DNA of 49,084 bases from Frankiaceae bacterium (lineage in GTDB: Bacteria > Actinomycetota > Actinomycetes > BP-191): positions 71,577 to 120,660 of the forward strand of contig DATMES010000022.1 in the NCBI GenBank assembly GCA_035556555.1, given 5' to 3'. The translations under genes and the position numbers were made by a program. Within the stretch, counting starts at the first letter, position 1. Each line of letters starts with the position of its first letter. This document shows, in pieces, positions 16,685 to 25,810 of the stretch. Below the pieces are notes generated by a model. The model did not search any database, was not told the DNA's origin, and saw nothing but the letters and a program-made list of their open reading frames with translations.

Positions 16685-17215
16685 ATGGTGCTGGAGTTCG
16701 CCGTACTCGGCCTCCTGCACGAGTCCCCTCTGCACGGTTACGAGCTGCGCAAGCGGCTCAACCTCATGCTCGGCCACTTCCGCGCCTTCTCGTACGGCTC
16801 GCTCTACCCGTGCCTCAACCGCATGGAGACGAACGGCTGGATCACGAAGGACACCGCGGGCGTGGTCGGTCCGGGGCGCCGGGCCAAGGTCGTCTACAAG
16901 CTGACGGCCGAGGGCAAGGAGCACTTCCAGGAGCTGCTCGCCGAGGGCGGTCCTTCCCAGTGGGAGGACGAGACGTTCGGCGTGCATTTCGCGTTCTTCG
17001 CGCAGACCGATGCGGAGACGCGGATCCGGATCCTCGAGGGCCGGCGCAACCGGCTCGAGGAGCGTTCGGCCGGCTTCCGGGCGGGCCTCACGCGGACCAG
17101 GGAGAAGCTCGACGCGTACACGCTCGCGCTCCAGGAGCACGGGCTGGAGAGCGTCGAGCGCGAGGTTCGCTGGCTCAACGAGCTCATCGCCAGCGAACGC
17201 ACCAAGCAGGCCTGA
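16685..17215 (+). CDS. PadR family transcriptional regulator
   Basis: The product has 176 residues; the ATG is preceded by GAAGGGA. The N-terminal winged helix (LEFAVLGLLHESPLHGYELRKRL..FSYGSLYPCLNRMETNGWI..YKLTAEGKEHF) is a PadR domain. The C-terminal coiled dimerisation region (AETRIRILEGRRNRLEERSAGFR..VEREVRWLNELI) marks the long Vir_act_alpha_C subtype. The gene corresponds in position to Rv0047c, next to ino1. Only 34 nt separate it from ino1, so the regulator and inositol synthase are probably co-transcribed from the operator-controlled promoter upstream. Confidence 0.92.
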   Translation: MVLEFAVLGLLHESPLHGYELRKRLNLMLGHFRAFSYGSLYPCLNRMETNGWITKDTAGVVGPGRRAKVVYKLTAEGKEHFQELLAEGGPSQWEDETFGVHFAFFAQTDAETRIRILEGRRNRLEERSAGFRAGLTRTREKLDAYTLALQEHGLESVEREVRWLNELIASERTKQA

Positions 17216-17249
17216 CCCAGTTCACCACCGATAGCAAAAGGGAGCACTC

Positions 17250-18320
17250 ATGGGCTCGGTACGCGTCGCCATCGTCGGCGTCGGCAACTGCGCCTCGTCG
17301 CTCGTTCAGGGCGTCGAGTACTACCGGGACGCCGACCCGCAGTCGCGCGTCCCCGGGCTGATGAACGTCGAGCTGGGCGGCTACCACGTCCGGGACATCG
17401 AGTTCGTCGCGGCGTTCGACGTCGACGGCAAGAAGGTCGGCCGGGACCTCTCCGAGGCCATCAGCGCCAGCGAGAACAACACGATCCAGTTCGCGGACGT
17501 GCCGCCGCTCAACGTGGAGGTGCAGCGCGGCCACACCCTCGACGGCCTCGGCAAGTACTACATGTCGATGATCGAGGAGTCGGACGCGGAGCCGGTCGAC
17601 GTCGTCCAGGCGCTCAAGGACAGCAGGGCCGACGTCCTCGTCTGCTACCTGCCCGTCGGGTCCGAGGACGCCGCGCGCTTCTACGCGCAGTGCGCCATCG
17701 ACGCCGGCGTCGGCTTCGTCAACTGCCTCCCCGTCTTCATCGCCGGCACGCCGGAGTGGGCGGAGAAGTTCCGCGCCGCGGGCGTCCCGATCGTCGGCGA
17801 CGACATCAAGAGCCAGGTCGGCGCGACGATCACCCACCGCGTCCTGGCGAAGCTGTTCGAGGACCGCGGCGTCATCCTCGACCGCACGATGCAGCTCAAC
17901 GTCGGCGGCAACATGGACTTCATGAACATGCTGGAGCGCGAGCGCCTGGAGTCGAAGAAGATCTCCAAGACGCAGGCCGTCACCTCCCAGCTGCAGCACG
18001 ACATCGGCAAGAAGAACGTCCACATCGGCCCGTCCGACTACGTCGGCTGGCTCGACGACCGCAAGTGGGCGTACGTCCGCCTCGAGGGCCGGGCGTTCGG
18101 CGACGTGCCGCTGAACCTCGAGTACAAGCTCGAGGTCTGGGACAGCCCGAACTCCGCGGGTGTCGTCATCGACGCCGTCCGCTGCTGCAAGATCGCGAAG
18201 GACCGCGGCGTCGGCGGCCCGCTGCTCGGCCCGTCCTCGTACTTCATGAAGTCGCCGCCGGAGCAGTACCGCGACGACGAGTGCCGCACGCTGACCGAGG
18301 CGTTCGTCAACGGCGAGTAG
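17250..18320 (+). CDS. ino1: Inositol-3-phosphate synthase
   Basis: This 356-residue enzyme converts glucose 6-phosphate to 1L-myo-inositol 3-phosphate using bound NAD, the first step to phosphatidylinositol, mycothiol and PI-mannosides. A strong SD (AAAAGGGAG) precedes the ATG. The Rossmann motif [16 protein letters not shown] is at residues 6-21. Further signatures are [37 protein letters not shown] and [18 protein letters not shown]. The length is that of the short actinobacterial/archaeal class. It follows padR and ends before a strong hairpin. Confidence 0.95.
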   Translation: MGSVRVAIVGVGNCASSLVQGVEYYRDADPQSRVPGLMNVELGGYHVRDIEFVAAFDVDGKKVGRDLSEAISASENNTIQFADVPPLNVEVQRGHTLDGLGKYYMSMIEESDAEPVDVVQALKDSRADVLVCYLPVGSEDAARFYAQCAIDAGVGFVNCLPVFIAGTPEWAEKFRAAGVPIVGDDIKSQVGATITHRVLAKLFEDRGVILDRTMQLNVGGNMDFMNMLERERLESKKISKTQAVTSQLQHDIGKKNVHIGPSDYVGWLDDRKWAYVRLEGRAFGDVPLNLEYKLEVWDSPNSAGVVIDAVRCCKIAKDRGVGGPLLGPSSYFMKSPPEQYRDDECRTLTEAFVNGE

Positions 18321-18330
18321 CCCGCAACGT

Positions 18331-18371
18331 CACCGAGGCCCGGTTCCCCACGTGGGAGCCGGGCCTCGGTG
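18331..18371 (+). terminator. ino1 terminator hairpin
   Basis: A perfect 13-bp stem, CACCGAGGCCCGG (18331-18343) with CCGGGCCTCGGTG (18359-18371), closes a 15-nt loop 10 nt after the ino1 stop. There is no U tract, as is usual for high-GC actinomycete terminators. Confidence 0.8.
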
Positions 18372-18415
18372 CGTTCGCGCTTGATGCGTAGCGTGACAAG
18401 TGATAGATGCGACCA

Positions 18416-18444
18416 GTGACGTGAATCGCTAAACGCTCTACTCT
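18416..18444 (+). promoter_or_regulatory. Promoter of the wHTH gene, probably leaderless
   Basis: GTGACG (18416-18421) and TACTCT (18439-18444) are spaced 17 nt. The -10 directly abuts the annotated ATG, so transcription would start near the in-frame GTG at 18451. The region is unusually AT-rich for this genome. Confidence 0.5.
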
Positions 18445-18783
18445 ATGCCAGTGACCTCTTCCCCGGTCGGAGCCACGCCGTTGTCCGCGGCGATCTTCGG
18501 CAATCGCCACCTCGCCAACGTCCTGGCGACGGCAGCCGCGATCGAGGCAGAGCACGAGTTGGTGACGACCCGGCGCGTCGCCAGCCGGACGGGACTCGCG
18601 GACAGCGTCGTCCGCGCCGTACTGCTCCGACTGGTCGACGCAGGCGTGGTGGAACCGACGCTGCGCGAGGGCGGCGCGCGCGGGCAGCAGTTCTACGCGA
18701 TCAAGGCCACGGATCTGGCCAGGTCGATCGTCGCTGCCGCACAGGTCGTCGCCGGAAACGAGAGCAGGCAGCGGTCGTCCTGA
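18445..18783 (+). CDS. Small winged helix-turn-helix regulator
   Basis: This product has 112 residues (110 if translation begins at the leaderless GTG 18451). The core LVTTRRVASRTGLADSVVRAVLLRLVDAGVVEPTL is a compact wHTH resembling MarR/ArsR-like DNA-binding domains, followed by a wing (GARGQQFYAIKA) and a short helix. The target is unknown. The next gene encodes a small membrane protein 26 nt downstream and may be controlled with it. Confidence 0.7.
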   Translation: MPVTSSPVGATPLSAAIFGNRHLANVLATAAAIEAEHELVTTRRVASRTGLADSVVRAVLLRLVDAGVVEPTLREGGARGQQFYAIKATDLARSIVAAAQVVAGNESRQRSS

Positions 18784-18809
18784 CCGGACGGCCGCGGAAC
18801 GAGGTCACG

Positions 18810-19076
18810 ATGAGACGGAACGCAAGGCGTGTAGCTGTGGCGGCTGCCGGCGGCGGCGGCGGCCTGGGACTGTTGATCAAGTCTCCGAACTGGCCGCTGG
18901 TAGCGATCGTGCTGGCGATCCTCCTGTGGAGCGGGTTCGCCGTCCTCATCGGAACACGGGTCGAGTTCACCAAACACCGCACCGGCGCAAACGGCACGAC
19001 CACGACGACACGTAAGTCCGTCGCGTTCCGCCGCGATCCGCAGATTGCTCCGGGGACGGACGCCTTCCGCCCGTAG
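18810..19076 (+). CDS. Small single-pass membrane protein, unknown function
   Basis: The product is 88 residues long. A basic N-terminus and a Gly-rich stretch (AAAGGGGGLGLL) precede one hydrophobic helix (WPLVAIVLAILLWSGFAVLI, about 28-47), then a polar, Thr-rich, basic tail. GAGG lies 7 nt before the ATG. The family is not recognised. Its position after the wHTH gene suggests a two-gene unit. Confidence 0.6.
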   Translation: MRRNARRVAVAAAGGGGGLGLLIKSPNWPLVAIVLAILLWSGFAVLIGTRVEFTKHRTGANGTTTTTRKSVAFRRDPQIAPGTDAFRP

Positions 19077-19234
19077 ACGCGAGGCCGTCACTTCTCCGAA
19101 CTTGGGATGCCCGTGAGCACGCGCGGGAGGGCCACGCATCCCCAGTTGGGGCGATCCCCCTCACGGAACGGGCGTTACGGGCGTATCGTCCGGCGCTGGC
19201 GCCGGTCGTGTGCACCGGCAGGGGGTGCGCAGGC

Positions 19235-19750
19235 GTGATCGGGTACATCGTCATCGGGTCCATCGGCCTGGGGCTGCTCGTCATCTCGATGGCCGTCGGC
19301 GAGATCTTCGACTCGATCTTCGACGCGTTCGACCTCGACGGCGGCGGCATCCTGTCGACGCCGGTCATCGGCGCGTTCCTCGCGGCGTTCGGCTTCGGCG
19401 CGGCGCTCATCATCTACACCGCCGACCCCGGCCCCGGCGTCTCCGCGCTCGGCGGGCTGGCCAGCGGGCTGTCGGTCGGCGCGGTGGCGCTGTTCATGAC
19501 CCGCAGCCTCATGAACATGCCGACCGACGCGCCGGTGTCCTCCAGCGGCCTCGCCGGCCAGACCGGCACGGTCGTCACGCGCATCCCCGCCGAGGGCCTG
19601 GGCGAGATCAGCGTGACGTACGCCGGCCAGAACATGAAGGTCAGCGCCCGCGCCGCCGAGCCGATCCCGGCCGGCGTCCGCGTCGTCGTCACGGACGTGA
19701 CGTCGTCGTCCTCGGTCGTCGTACGACGCGCCGACACCCCGGCGTCCTGA
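19235..19750 (+). CDS. NfeD-like membrane protein
   Basis: GTG 19235 was chosen; a Cys/Gly-rich extension to 19208 is implausible, and AGGGGG lies 8-13 nt upstream. The 171-residue protein has an N-terminal helix (VIGYIVIGSIGLGLLVI), two more membrane segments (TPVIGAFLAAFGFGAALIIY; ALGGLASGLSVGAVALF), then an OB-fold NfeD domain (LAGQTGTVVTRIPAEGLGEISV..VVVTDVTSSSSVVVRR). NfeD proteins partner flotillins in membrane microdomains; the flotillin gene follows 26 nt downstream. Confidence 0.85.
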   Translation: MIGYIVIGSIGLGLLVISMAVGEIFDSIFDAFDLDGGGILSTPVIGAFLAAFGFGAALIIYTADPGPGVSALGGLASGLSVGAVALFMTRSLMNMPTDAPVSSSGLAGQTGTVVTRIPAEGLGEISVTYAGQNMKVSARAAEPIPAGVRVVVTDVTSSSSVVVRRADTPAS

Positions 19751-19776
19751 CGCCCACGTAGAGAGCCCGAGAAGGC

Positions 19777-21351
19777 ATGGTGAGTCTGTTGTTCGCCAAC
19801 CCAGTGACCAGCGCGATCATCGGCACGGTCGTCCTGCTGCTGCTCGTCGGCATGCTCCTGATCCGGCGGGTGAAGGTGGCGGGCCCGAACGAGGCGTTCA
19901 TCATCACGGGCCGCAAGGGCAAGGCCGTGAAGAACCCCGAGACCGGCCTGATCTCGACGGACATGAGCGGCCAGAAGGTCGTCATGGGCGCGAGCGTGTT
20001 CGTGCTGCCTTTCGTCCAGCGGCTGCACATCATGGATCTCTCGTCGCGGCGCATCCCCGTCGGCATCCGCGGCGCGCTGTCGGCGCAGGGCATCAAGTGC
20101 GACTGCGACGGCGTCGCGATCGTCAAGATCGGCGGCAACGAGGACGCCATCCGCGCGGGCGCGCAGCGCTTCCTGGACCAGCAGGAAGGCATCGAGTCGT
20201 TCACGCAGGAGGTCCTCGCGGGCGCGCTGCGCGCGATCGTCGGCCGCCTCACGATCCAGGAGATCATCCGCGACCGCGCTGCGTTCGCCTCGGCGGTCGC
20301 CGAGGAGGCCGAGACCTCGCTGACGAACCAGGGGCTGTCGCTGGACACGTTCCAGCTCCAGGACATCCAGGCGGAGGGCAACTACCTCGCCGACCTCGGC
20401 AGGCCCGAGGCGGCGCGCGTGCAGATGGAGGCGTCGATCGCGGAGGCGAAGGCGCGGCAGGCCGCCGAGGAGGAGCGGATCCGCGCCGAGGAGCAGATCG
20501 CGATCGCCAACCGGACGCTCGCGCTGAAGCAGGCGGAGATCCAGGCCGAGACCGACGCCGCGCAGGCCACGGCCGCCGCGTCGGGCCCCCTGGCGCAGGC
20601 CGCGCAGGACCAGAACGTCCTCGCCGAGCAGGAGAAGGTGGCGGTCCGCGCCGCGGCCCTCAAGGAGCGCGAGCTCGACACGCAGGTACGCAAGCCTGCC
20701 GACGCCGAGCGGTACCGCATCGAGCAGCAGGCCGAGGCCGCGAAGAACTCCACGATCGCGCACGCCGAGGCCGAGCGGCAGGCCACCATCGCCGCCGCGC
20801 AGGCCAACGCCGAGACGTCACGACTGACCGGTGAGGGCGAGCGGGCGCGGCGCGCGGCGCTGGCCGAGGCCGAGGCGATCGAGGGCGCCAAGCGCGGCGA
20901 GGCCGAACGCGCCCGCCGTGGCGCGATCGCCGACGCCGTCAAGCTCGAGGGCGACGCGGAGGCCGCGGCGATCCAGGCGCGCGGTGGCGCGGAGGCCGAG
21001 GCGCTGACGAAGAAGGCGGAGGCGTTCAGGAACTTCGACGAGGCCGCCGTTCTCGACCTGCTGGTCAAGGTGCTGCCTGACATCGTGCGCGCCGCGGCCG
21101 AGCCGATCGCCGGCATCGACAAGCTCACGGTCATCTCCACCGACGGCGCGTCGAGCCTGTCCAAGTCCGTCGCCAACAACGTCACCCAGGGCCTGCAGAT
21201 CGGCTCCGACGTCATGGGCGTCGACCTCAGCAAGCTCCTCGCGCGCTGGGGCCGCGAGGCGCAGGAGCCGGAGCCCGCCGGCGTCGCCGCGGCGGCCGCC
21301 CCGCCGAAGGCCCCCGCGAAGGCGGCCCCGCCGAAGGAGCCGAAGGGCTGA
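19777..21351 (+). CDS. Flotillin/SPFH domain protein
   Basis: The product has 524 residues. An N-terminal membrane hairpin (AIIGTVVLLLLVGMLLI) is followed by an SPFH domain (about 35-200; FVLPFVQRLHIMDLSSRRI, LAGALRAIVGRLTIQEI), then a long Ala/Glu-rich coiled coil with EAEA repeats (about 210-410). A flotillin C-terminal domain (LDLLVKVLPDIVRAAAEPI..LTVISTDG) and an Ala/Pro/Lys tail complete it. Flotillins oligomerise on the inner face of the membrane and organise fluid microdomains. It forms an operon with nfeD. Confidence 0.93.
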   Translation: MVSLLFANPVTSAIIGTVVLLLLVGMLLIRRVKVAGPNEAFIITGRKGKAVKNPETGLISTDMSGQKVVMGASVFVLPFVQRLHIMDLSSRRIPVGIRGALSAQGIKCDCDGVAIVKIGGNEDAIRAGAQRFLDQQEGIESFTQEVLAGALRAIVGRLTIQEIIRDRAAFASAVAEEAETSLTNQGLSLDTFQLQDIQAEGNYLADLGRPEAARVQMEASIAEAKARQAAEEERIRAEEQIAIANRTLALKQAEIQAETDAAQATAAASGPLAQAAQDQNVLAEQEKVAVRAAALKERELDTQVRKPADAERYRIEQQAEAAKNSTIAHAEAERQATIAAAQANAETSRLTGEGERARRAALAEAEAIEGAKRGEAERARRGAIADAVKLEGDAEAAAIQARGGAEAEALTKKAEAFRNFDEAAVLDLLVKVLPDIVRAAAEPIAGIDKLTVISTDGASSLSKSVANNVTQGLQIGSDVMGVDLSKLLARWGREAQEPEPAGVAAAAAPPKAPAKAAPPKEPKG

Positions 21352-21417
21352 AACCCGAGGGTGTACGCCGGGTGCAGCGAGGAGCAGAGTGCGAGGCATC
21401 CGGACCCGGGAGGAGCC

Positions 21418-21708
21418 ATGTACGGCACGGTGATGATCGCGACCCTGACGGGCAGCCTCGACGAGCTGCGTACGGCGTCGAAGGCGTGGGAGGCGGAGTC
21501 GGAGGCACCCGGCTACGTCGGCGAGGACATCCTCGTCGGCGACGACGGCAAGACCGTCGTGGTCGCCGTGCGCTTCGCGAGCAAGGAGCAGTACATGGCG
21601 CTCGCCGACGACCCGAAGCAGGACGAGTGGTGGCGTACGACGATGCAGCCGCTGCTCGCCGACGACGTGCGCTGGATCGACGGCGAGTGGGAGCTCGGGC
21701 CGCGGTAG
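21418..21708 (+). CDS. Small dimeric alpha/beta-barrel-like protein
   Basis: The product has 96 residues; the ATG follows GGAGGA by 3 nt. The pattern TVMIATLTGSLDELRTASKAWEAE..GYVGEDILVGDDGKTVVVAVRFASKEQYMALADDP resembles antibiotic-biosynthesis-monooxygenase-type ferredoxin-like domains (beta-alpha-beta-beta-alpha-beta), which are often heme or small-ligand binders. No catalytic residues can be assigned. It stands alone between flotillin and the dehydrogenase gene. Confidence 0.75.
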   Translation: MYGTVMIATLTGSLDELRTASKAWEAESEAPGYVGEDILVGDDGKTVVVAVRFASKEQYMALADDPKQDEWWRTTMQPLLADDVRWIDGEWELGPR

Positions 21709-21764
21709 CGCACTGCCTGTAGCCTGCGCGAGCGACAACGGCGTCGTTCGTGGAGGGTCTGACA

Positions 21765-22841
21765 GTGGAGAACGTCCTGCGGGACTGGGGCGGGGAGTTC
21801 GCGCTCACGGCGTACGACGAGCCGTCGGGCGCCTACATGTTCATCGCGATCCACTCGACCCGGCTCGGGCCGGGCGCGGGCGGCACGCGCATGAAGACGT
21901 ACGCCACCCCGGCCGACGGGCTGCTCGACGCCATGCGGCTGGCCGAGGCGATGACGTTGAAGATGGCCGTCGCCGGCCTGCCGATGGGGGGCGGCAAGTC
22001 GGTCATCGCGGTGCCCGGCGACCTCGACCCTGAGACGCGGCGGCGGCTGCTGCTGCGGCACGCGCACAACGTCCACATGCTCGGCGGCAACTACCGCACC
22101 GGCCCGGACATGAACACCAACTCCGCGGACATGGACACGCTCAACGAGGTGACGCCGTTCGCGTTCGGCCGCTCGGTCGACAACGGCGGCTCGGGCAGCA
22201 GCGCGCCGGACACCGCGGTCGGGTGCTTCCACGGCATCGTCGCGAGCGTGGCGCACGCGTACGGCGACCCCGACCTGACCGGCAAGCGGGTACTCGTCCA
22301 GGGCGCGGGCGCGGTCGGCGCGCCGCTCGCGGAGATGCTCGTCAAGGCGGGAGCGCACGTCATCGTCAGCGACGTCACGCTGGAGCGGGTCGAGGCGCTG
22401 TACGACACCCTCGGCGTCGAGGTCGTCGCTCCCGCCACGGACATCGAGACCGAGTGCGACGTGTTCGCCCCCTGCGCGACGGGCGGCGTGCTGACCCCGG
22501 AGACGATCCCGAGGCTGCGCTGCCGGGTCGTCGCCGGCGCGGCCAACAACGCGCTCTCCGACCCCTCCGACGCCGACCTGCTGCGCGAGGCGGGGATCCT
22601 CTACGCCCCTGACTTCGTCATCAACGGCGGCGGCGCGATCCACCTCATCGGCTACGAGGCGCTGGGCTGGTCGCAGGAGCAGGTCGAACGCGGCCTCACC
22701 GGCATCGGCGAGACGCTGACCGAGATCTACCAGGCCGCCGACGCGGCCGGGGTCAGCACGGAGACGGCGGCCGAGCGGCTGGCGTACGCCCGCCTGGAGG
22801 CCGCGCCCCCGAAGCCAGGGGCGCCGGCGCTACGGCACTGA
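21765..22841 (+). CDS. Leu/Phe/Val (Glu-type) dehydrogenase
   Basis: The product has 358 residues from the GTG at 21765, preceded by GGAGGG. An earlier GTG at 21750 has no SD. The N-terminal ELFV dehydrogenase domain carries RLGPGAGGTRM and the catalytic-site LKMAVAGLPMGGGKSVI (Lys66, Lys78). GPDMNTNSADMD and the NAD motif RVLVQGAGAVGAPLAEML follow. Members oxidatively deaminate branched-chain or aromatic amino acids to 2-oxo acids with NAD+, supplying branched-chain precursors. AGAANNALSDPSDADLL and the C-terminal lid agree with leucine/valine dehydrogenases; the exact substrate cannot be read from the sequence. Confidence 0.92.
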   Translation: MENVLRDWGGEFALTAYDEPSGAYMFIAIHSTRLGPGAGGTRMKTYATPADGLLDAMRLAEAMTLKMAVAGLPMGGGKSVIAVPGDLDPETRRRLLLRHAHNVHMLGGNYRTGPDMNTNSADMDTLNEVTPFAFGRSVDNGGSGSSAPDTAVGCFHGIVASVAHAYGDPDLTGKRVLVQGAGAVGAPLAEMLVKAGAHVIVSDVTLERVEALYDTLGVEVVAPATDIETECDVFAPCATGGVLTPETIPRLRCRVVAGAANNALSDPSDADLLREAGILYAPDFVINGGGAIHLIGYEALGWSQEQVERGLTGIGETLTEIYQAADAAGVSTETAAERLAYARLEAAPPKPGAPALRH

Positions 22842-22863
22842 GCGCATCGAGCGCGGGCTAGTC

Positions 22864-23397
22864 CTACGCCCCTCGCGTGGTGACGTAGACGAGCAGCTCC
22901 TCGAGCAGCGCGACGCGCTTCTCCGCGGCGACGAGGTCGATCTCGGCGCGCGCGGCCTGGTCGGCGGCCGCGGCAGCGCGGCGTTCGAGCTCGCGCTTGG
23001 CGGTGACGTCGGCGTACCGGCAGACGAGCGCGTCGTCGGTGGCGCCCGGGACGAGCTGGGCGGTGGCGTGAAACCAGCGGGCCGACCCGTCCTCGTACGA
23101 CACCCGCACCGTCAGACCCTGCCCCGCCGCGGCGCGGTCTCGCCACGCGTGGTAGTCGGTCGGGTCGAGCTCGTCGCCGCTCTCGTCGGCGATCGACGTG
23201 ATCGTCGACACGGACGCGTCGCCCTCGCGGCGGCCGCGGCGGATGCCGAGGAGTCGGGAGGCGGCGACGTTGCCGGCGAGCACGCGGCAGGTGTCGTCGA
23301 GCACGACGACGGCCACGTCGAGGGAGTCCAGCACGTCGTGCAGCAGCCGCGGCTGGTACGGCAGCAGCGCCGCGCGCAGCCTGCGGTCCTGTTCCAT
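22864..23397 (-). CDS. PAS domain protein with C-terminal coiled coil
   Basis: The product has 177 residues. A PAS domain (about 25-135: VLDSLDVAVVVLDDTCRVLAGNVAASRLLG..ARWFHATAQLVPGATDDALVCRYADVT) is followed by an Ala-rich coiled coil (KRELERRAAAAADQAARAEIDLVAAEKRVALLEELL). It has no kinase, cyclase or DNA-binding output, so it is a stand-alone sensor or adaptor that may dimerise. It is divergent from the MFS gene, with a very short shared promoter region. Confidence 0.8.
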   Translation of the reverse strand: MEQDRRLRAALLPYQPRLLHDVLDSLDVAVVVLDDTCRVLAGNVAASRLLGIRRGRREGDASVSTITSIADESGDELDPTDYHAWRDRAAAGQGLTVRVSYEDGSARWFHATAQLVPGATDDALVCRYADVTAKRELERRAAAAADQAARAEIDLVAAEKRVALLEELLVYVTTRGA

Positions 23398-23457
23398 GCC
23401 GACATCGTCCGTGGGTCTGGGATGCGCCGCTATGGCCCCTTGTGGTCATCTTGCGTG

Positions 23458-24744
23458 GTGCGCCTGCCCCCGGACCTCGTCGCGGTCCTGCGGCACAGCG
23501 ACTTCCTCGACCTCTGGGCGACCCGGTTGTCGGCCCAGGCGGCCGACGGCGTGTTCCAGGTGGCATTGGCGTCGTTCGTGCTGTTCTCGCCGGACAAGCA
23601 GGCGACGCCGGGCCGTACGGCGGCGGCGTTCGCGACGCTGCTGCTCCCCTACTCGGTGGTGGGGCCGTTCGCCGGGGTGTTCATCGACCGGTGGCGGCGC
23701 CGCACGATCCTCGTCCGCGCCAACCTGGTCCGCGCCGCGCTGATCCTCGTCGTCGCGGCGCTGGTCGCGGCCGGCATCGAGAGCCCCGTCTTCTACGTCA
23801 CCACGCTGGCCGTGCTCTCGGTCAACAGGTTCTTCCTGTCGTCGCTGTCGGCCGCACTGCCGCACGTCGTCGACGACGAGCGCCTCGTCATGGCGAACTC
23901 CGTCTCCACCACCTCCGGCACGGTCATGGCCGTGCTCGGCGGCGCCCTGGGCTACGGCGTCGGCTACGTCACCACGACGGCAGGGATCGTGCTGGCGGCG
24001 GGCGCGTTCTACCTGCTGTCGTCGTACCTCGCCTCCCGCATGCACCCCGACCTGCTCGGCCCCGACCCCGACCCCGACGCGGTCTCGACGCGGGCCGCCA
24101 TGCGCGCGGTGCTGTCTGGCATCGCGGCCGGGGCGCGGCACGTGTGGCAGCGCAAGCACCCGGCGTACGCGCTGCTGGCGATCGCCGCGCACCGCTTCTT
24201 CTACGGCCTCTCGACCGTCGCGACGCTGCTGCTGTACCGCAACTACTTCACCGACGACGGGTTCTTCCGCGCGGGTCTCGACGGGCTCGGGCAGGTGCTC
24301 GGCGCGTCGGCGATCGGCGTGCTGACGGCGGCGGTGCTGACGCCGTACGCCGTCCGCCGCATCGGCAAGGACGCCTGGATCGTCGGGCTGCTCGCCGCCG
24401 CGTGCGTCGTGGAGATCGCGCTCGGCTTCCCGTACACGCAGCCGGCGTTCCTCGCGGCGGCGCTGCTGCTCGGGCTCGTCGCGCAGGGCGCGAAGATCTG
24501 CGTCGACACGATCGTGCAGGAGTCGGTGGCGGACGCGTACCGCGGCCGGGTGTTCGCGTTCTACGACATCCTCTTCAACGTCACGTTCGTCTCCGCCGCG
24601 ACCGTCGCCGCGCTGATCCTGCCGGACAGCGGGAAGTCGTACGCCGTCCTCACCGTCATCGCCGTCGGCTACGGGCTGACGGCGCTCGCGTACGTCGCGG
24701 TCACAGCCCCAGGTCGGGCAGCAGCGGCGTCGGCAGCGCGCTGA
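23458..24744 (+). CDS. MFS transporter
   Basis: The product has about 428 residues and 12 hydrophobic segments. The A-like motif GVFIDRWRRRTILVRANL follows helix 2, and FLDLWATRLSAQAADG is typical of helix 1 in DHA3-type efflux pumps. The substrate is unknown. The start is uncertain: GTG at 23455 or 23458, or the in-frame ATG at 23422 (MRRYGPLW), which would leave only 24 nt to the divergent PAS gene. The 3' end overlaps the convergent lipoprotein gene by 44 nt. Confidence 0.85.
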   Translation: MRLPPDLVAVLRHSDFLDLWATRLSAQAADGVFQVALASFVLFSPDKQATPGRTAAAFATLLLPYSVVGPFAGVFIDRWRRRTILVRANLVRAALILVVAALVAAGIESPVFYVTTLAVLSVNRFFLSSLSAALPHVVDDERLVMANSVSTTSGTVMAVLGGALGYGVGYVTTTAGIVLAAGAFYLLSSYLASRMHPDLLGPDPDPDAVSTRAAMRAVLSGIAAGARHVWQRKHPAYALLAIAAHRFFYGLSTVATLLLYRNYFTDDGFFRAGLDGLGQVLGASAIGVLTAAVLTPYAVRRIGKDAWIVGLLAAACVVEIALGFPYTQPAFLAAALLLGLVAQGAKICVDTIVQESVADAYRGRVFAFYDILFNVTFVSAATVAALILPDSGKSYAVLTVIAVGYGLTALAYVAVTAPGRAAAASAAR

Positions 24745-25810
24745 ACAGCTGCTCCACGGCGTTCGGCGTCTCGGACGGGCTCGTGGGGCTGCCGGACGTC
24801 GGCGGGCGGCTCGTGGGCGGGCCGCTGGTCGGCGGGCGCGTGGGGCCGGGACGGCCCGGGGTCGGGCTCGGCGTCACGCCTGGCTGCGCGCTGGGACCGG
24901 CGACGGTGCCCGGGGTGCCGCCGGGGCCGGTGGTCGGGGACCCGTCGGTGGCGGGGACGCCGTTGAGCACCTGGGAGAGCGCGGTGCCGACGGCGTTGGC
25001 TGAGGTGTCGAGCAGGCGGGCCACGACGCCCCACGAGCCGCCGCTGCCGCGGAGCCTGCGGGCCTCGGCCGCGGCGCCGGCGTCCCCTGCCGCGCGGCCG
25101 ATGGCCTCGGCGAGCACGAGGTCGCTGGTCCTGGCGCCCTTTCCCGGCGTGAACGCCGCGGGCACGGCCGGCGCGCCGGGGCCGTCGAGGCCCTCGGCGA
25201 GGTCGTTGAGCCGCTCGTCGTCGGTGACGACGTCGGGGACGACGTCGCGTTCCCAGGCGTCGCGCTTGAGCTGCAGCGGCGGCGCGTCGGCGGGCAGCGC
25301 TCGGCCCGCCACGACGACCTGGTAGAGCGGCGCGAGCGTGAGGCGCGGGCCGGTGGCGGTACGGACGCGGGCCTGGGCCGACAGGGCGGCGACGAGGACG
25401 GAGAACGAACGTTCGACGCGCAGGGCGCCGGCGCCGACGTTGTCGACGGTGGTGTCGCCCGCGCGGAGCGTGAGGCCGGGTCCCTCGCGGCGGTCGACGA
25501 GGACCGCGCCGCGGGTGAGGTCGAGGGTGGCGCCGTCGGGTACGCGCACCGACGTGGCGCCGCCGAGCACGACGCGGCGGTCGCGGACGACGAGCGTGAC
25601 CGTGCCGCCTGCCTTCGTACGGACCTCGTCGCCCTTGGCGAGCGTGTCGCCGTCGCGGGCGGGGCGCTCGGTGCCGGCGGAGAGGACCACCGCGTCGCGG
25701 ACGCCCTGCAGCGCGACCTTCTCGTCCTTGACGGAGGTCAGGCTGCAGCCGGTCAGCGCGGTCGCGGCGAGCACCGCGGCGAGGAGGCCGGCGGTGCGGG
25801 CGGCGGACAT
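24701..25810 (-). CDS. FecR-like domain lipoprotein with Pro/Thr-rich C-terminus
   Basis: The product has 369 residues. A lipoprotein signal (LLAAVLAATALTGC, lipobox Cys at about 22) is followed by a FecR-like beta domain (ARDGDTLAKGDEVRTKAGGTVTLVVRDRRVVLGG..DLTRGAVLVDRR), a helical middle, and a tail with repeats of PTSGPPTS and PTPGRPGP. The tail probably spans the wall. FecR-like domains outside iron sensing are usually envelope ligand or protein binders. ATG 25810 gives a standard signal peptide; GTG 25828 is an alternative. It is convergent with the MFS gene. Confidence 0.8.
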   Translation of the reverse strand: MSAARTAGLLAAVLAATALTGCSLTSVKDEKVALQGVRDAVVLSAGTERPARDGDTLAKGDEVRTKAGGTVTLVVRDRRVVLGGATSVRVPDGATLDLTRGAVLVDRREGPGLTLRAGDTTVDNVGAGALRVERSFSVLVAALSAQARVRTATGPRLTLAPLYQVVVAGRALPADAPPLQLKRDAWERDVVPDVVTDDERLNDLAEGLDGPGAPAVPAAFTPGKGARTSDLVLAEAIGRAAGDAGAAAEARRLRGSGGSWGVVARLLDTSANAVGTALSQVLNGVPATDGSPTTGPGGTPGTVAGPSAQPGVTPSPTPGRPGPTRPPTSGPPTSRPPTSGSPTSPSETPNAVEQLFSALPTPLLPDLGL

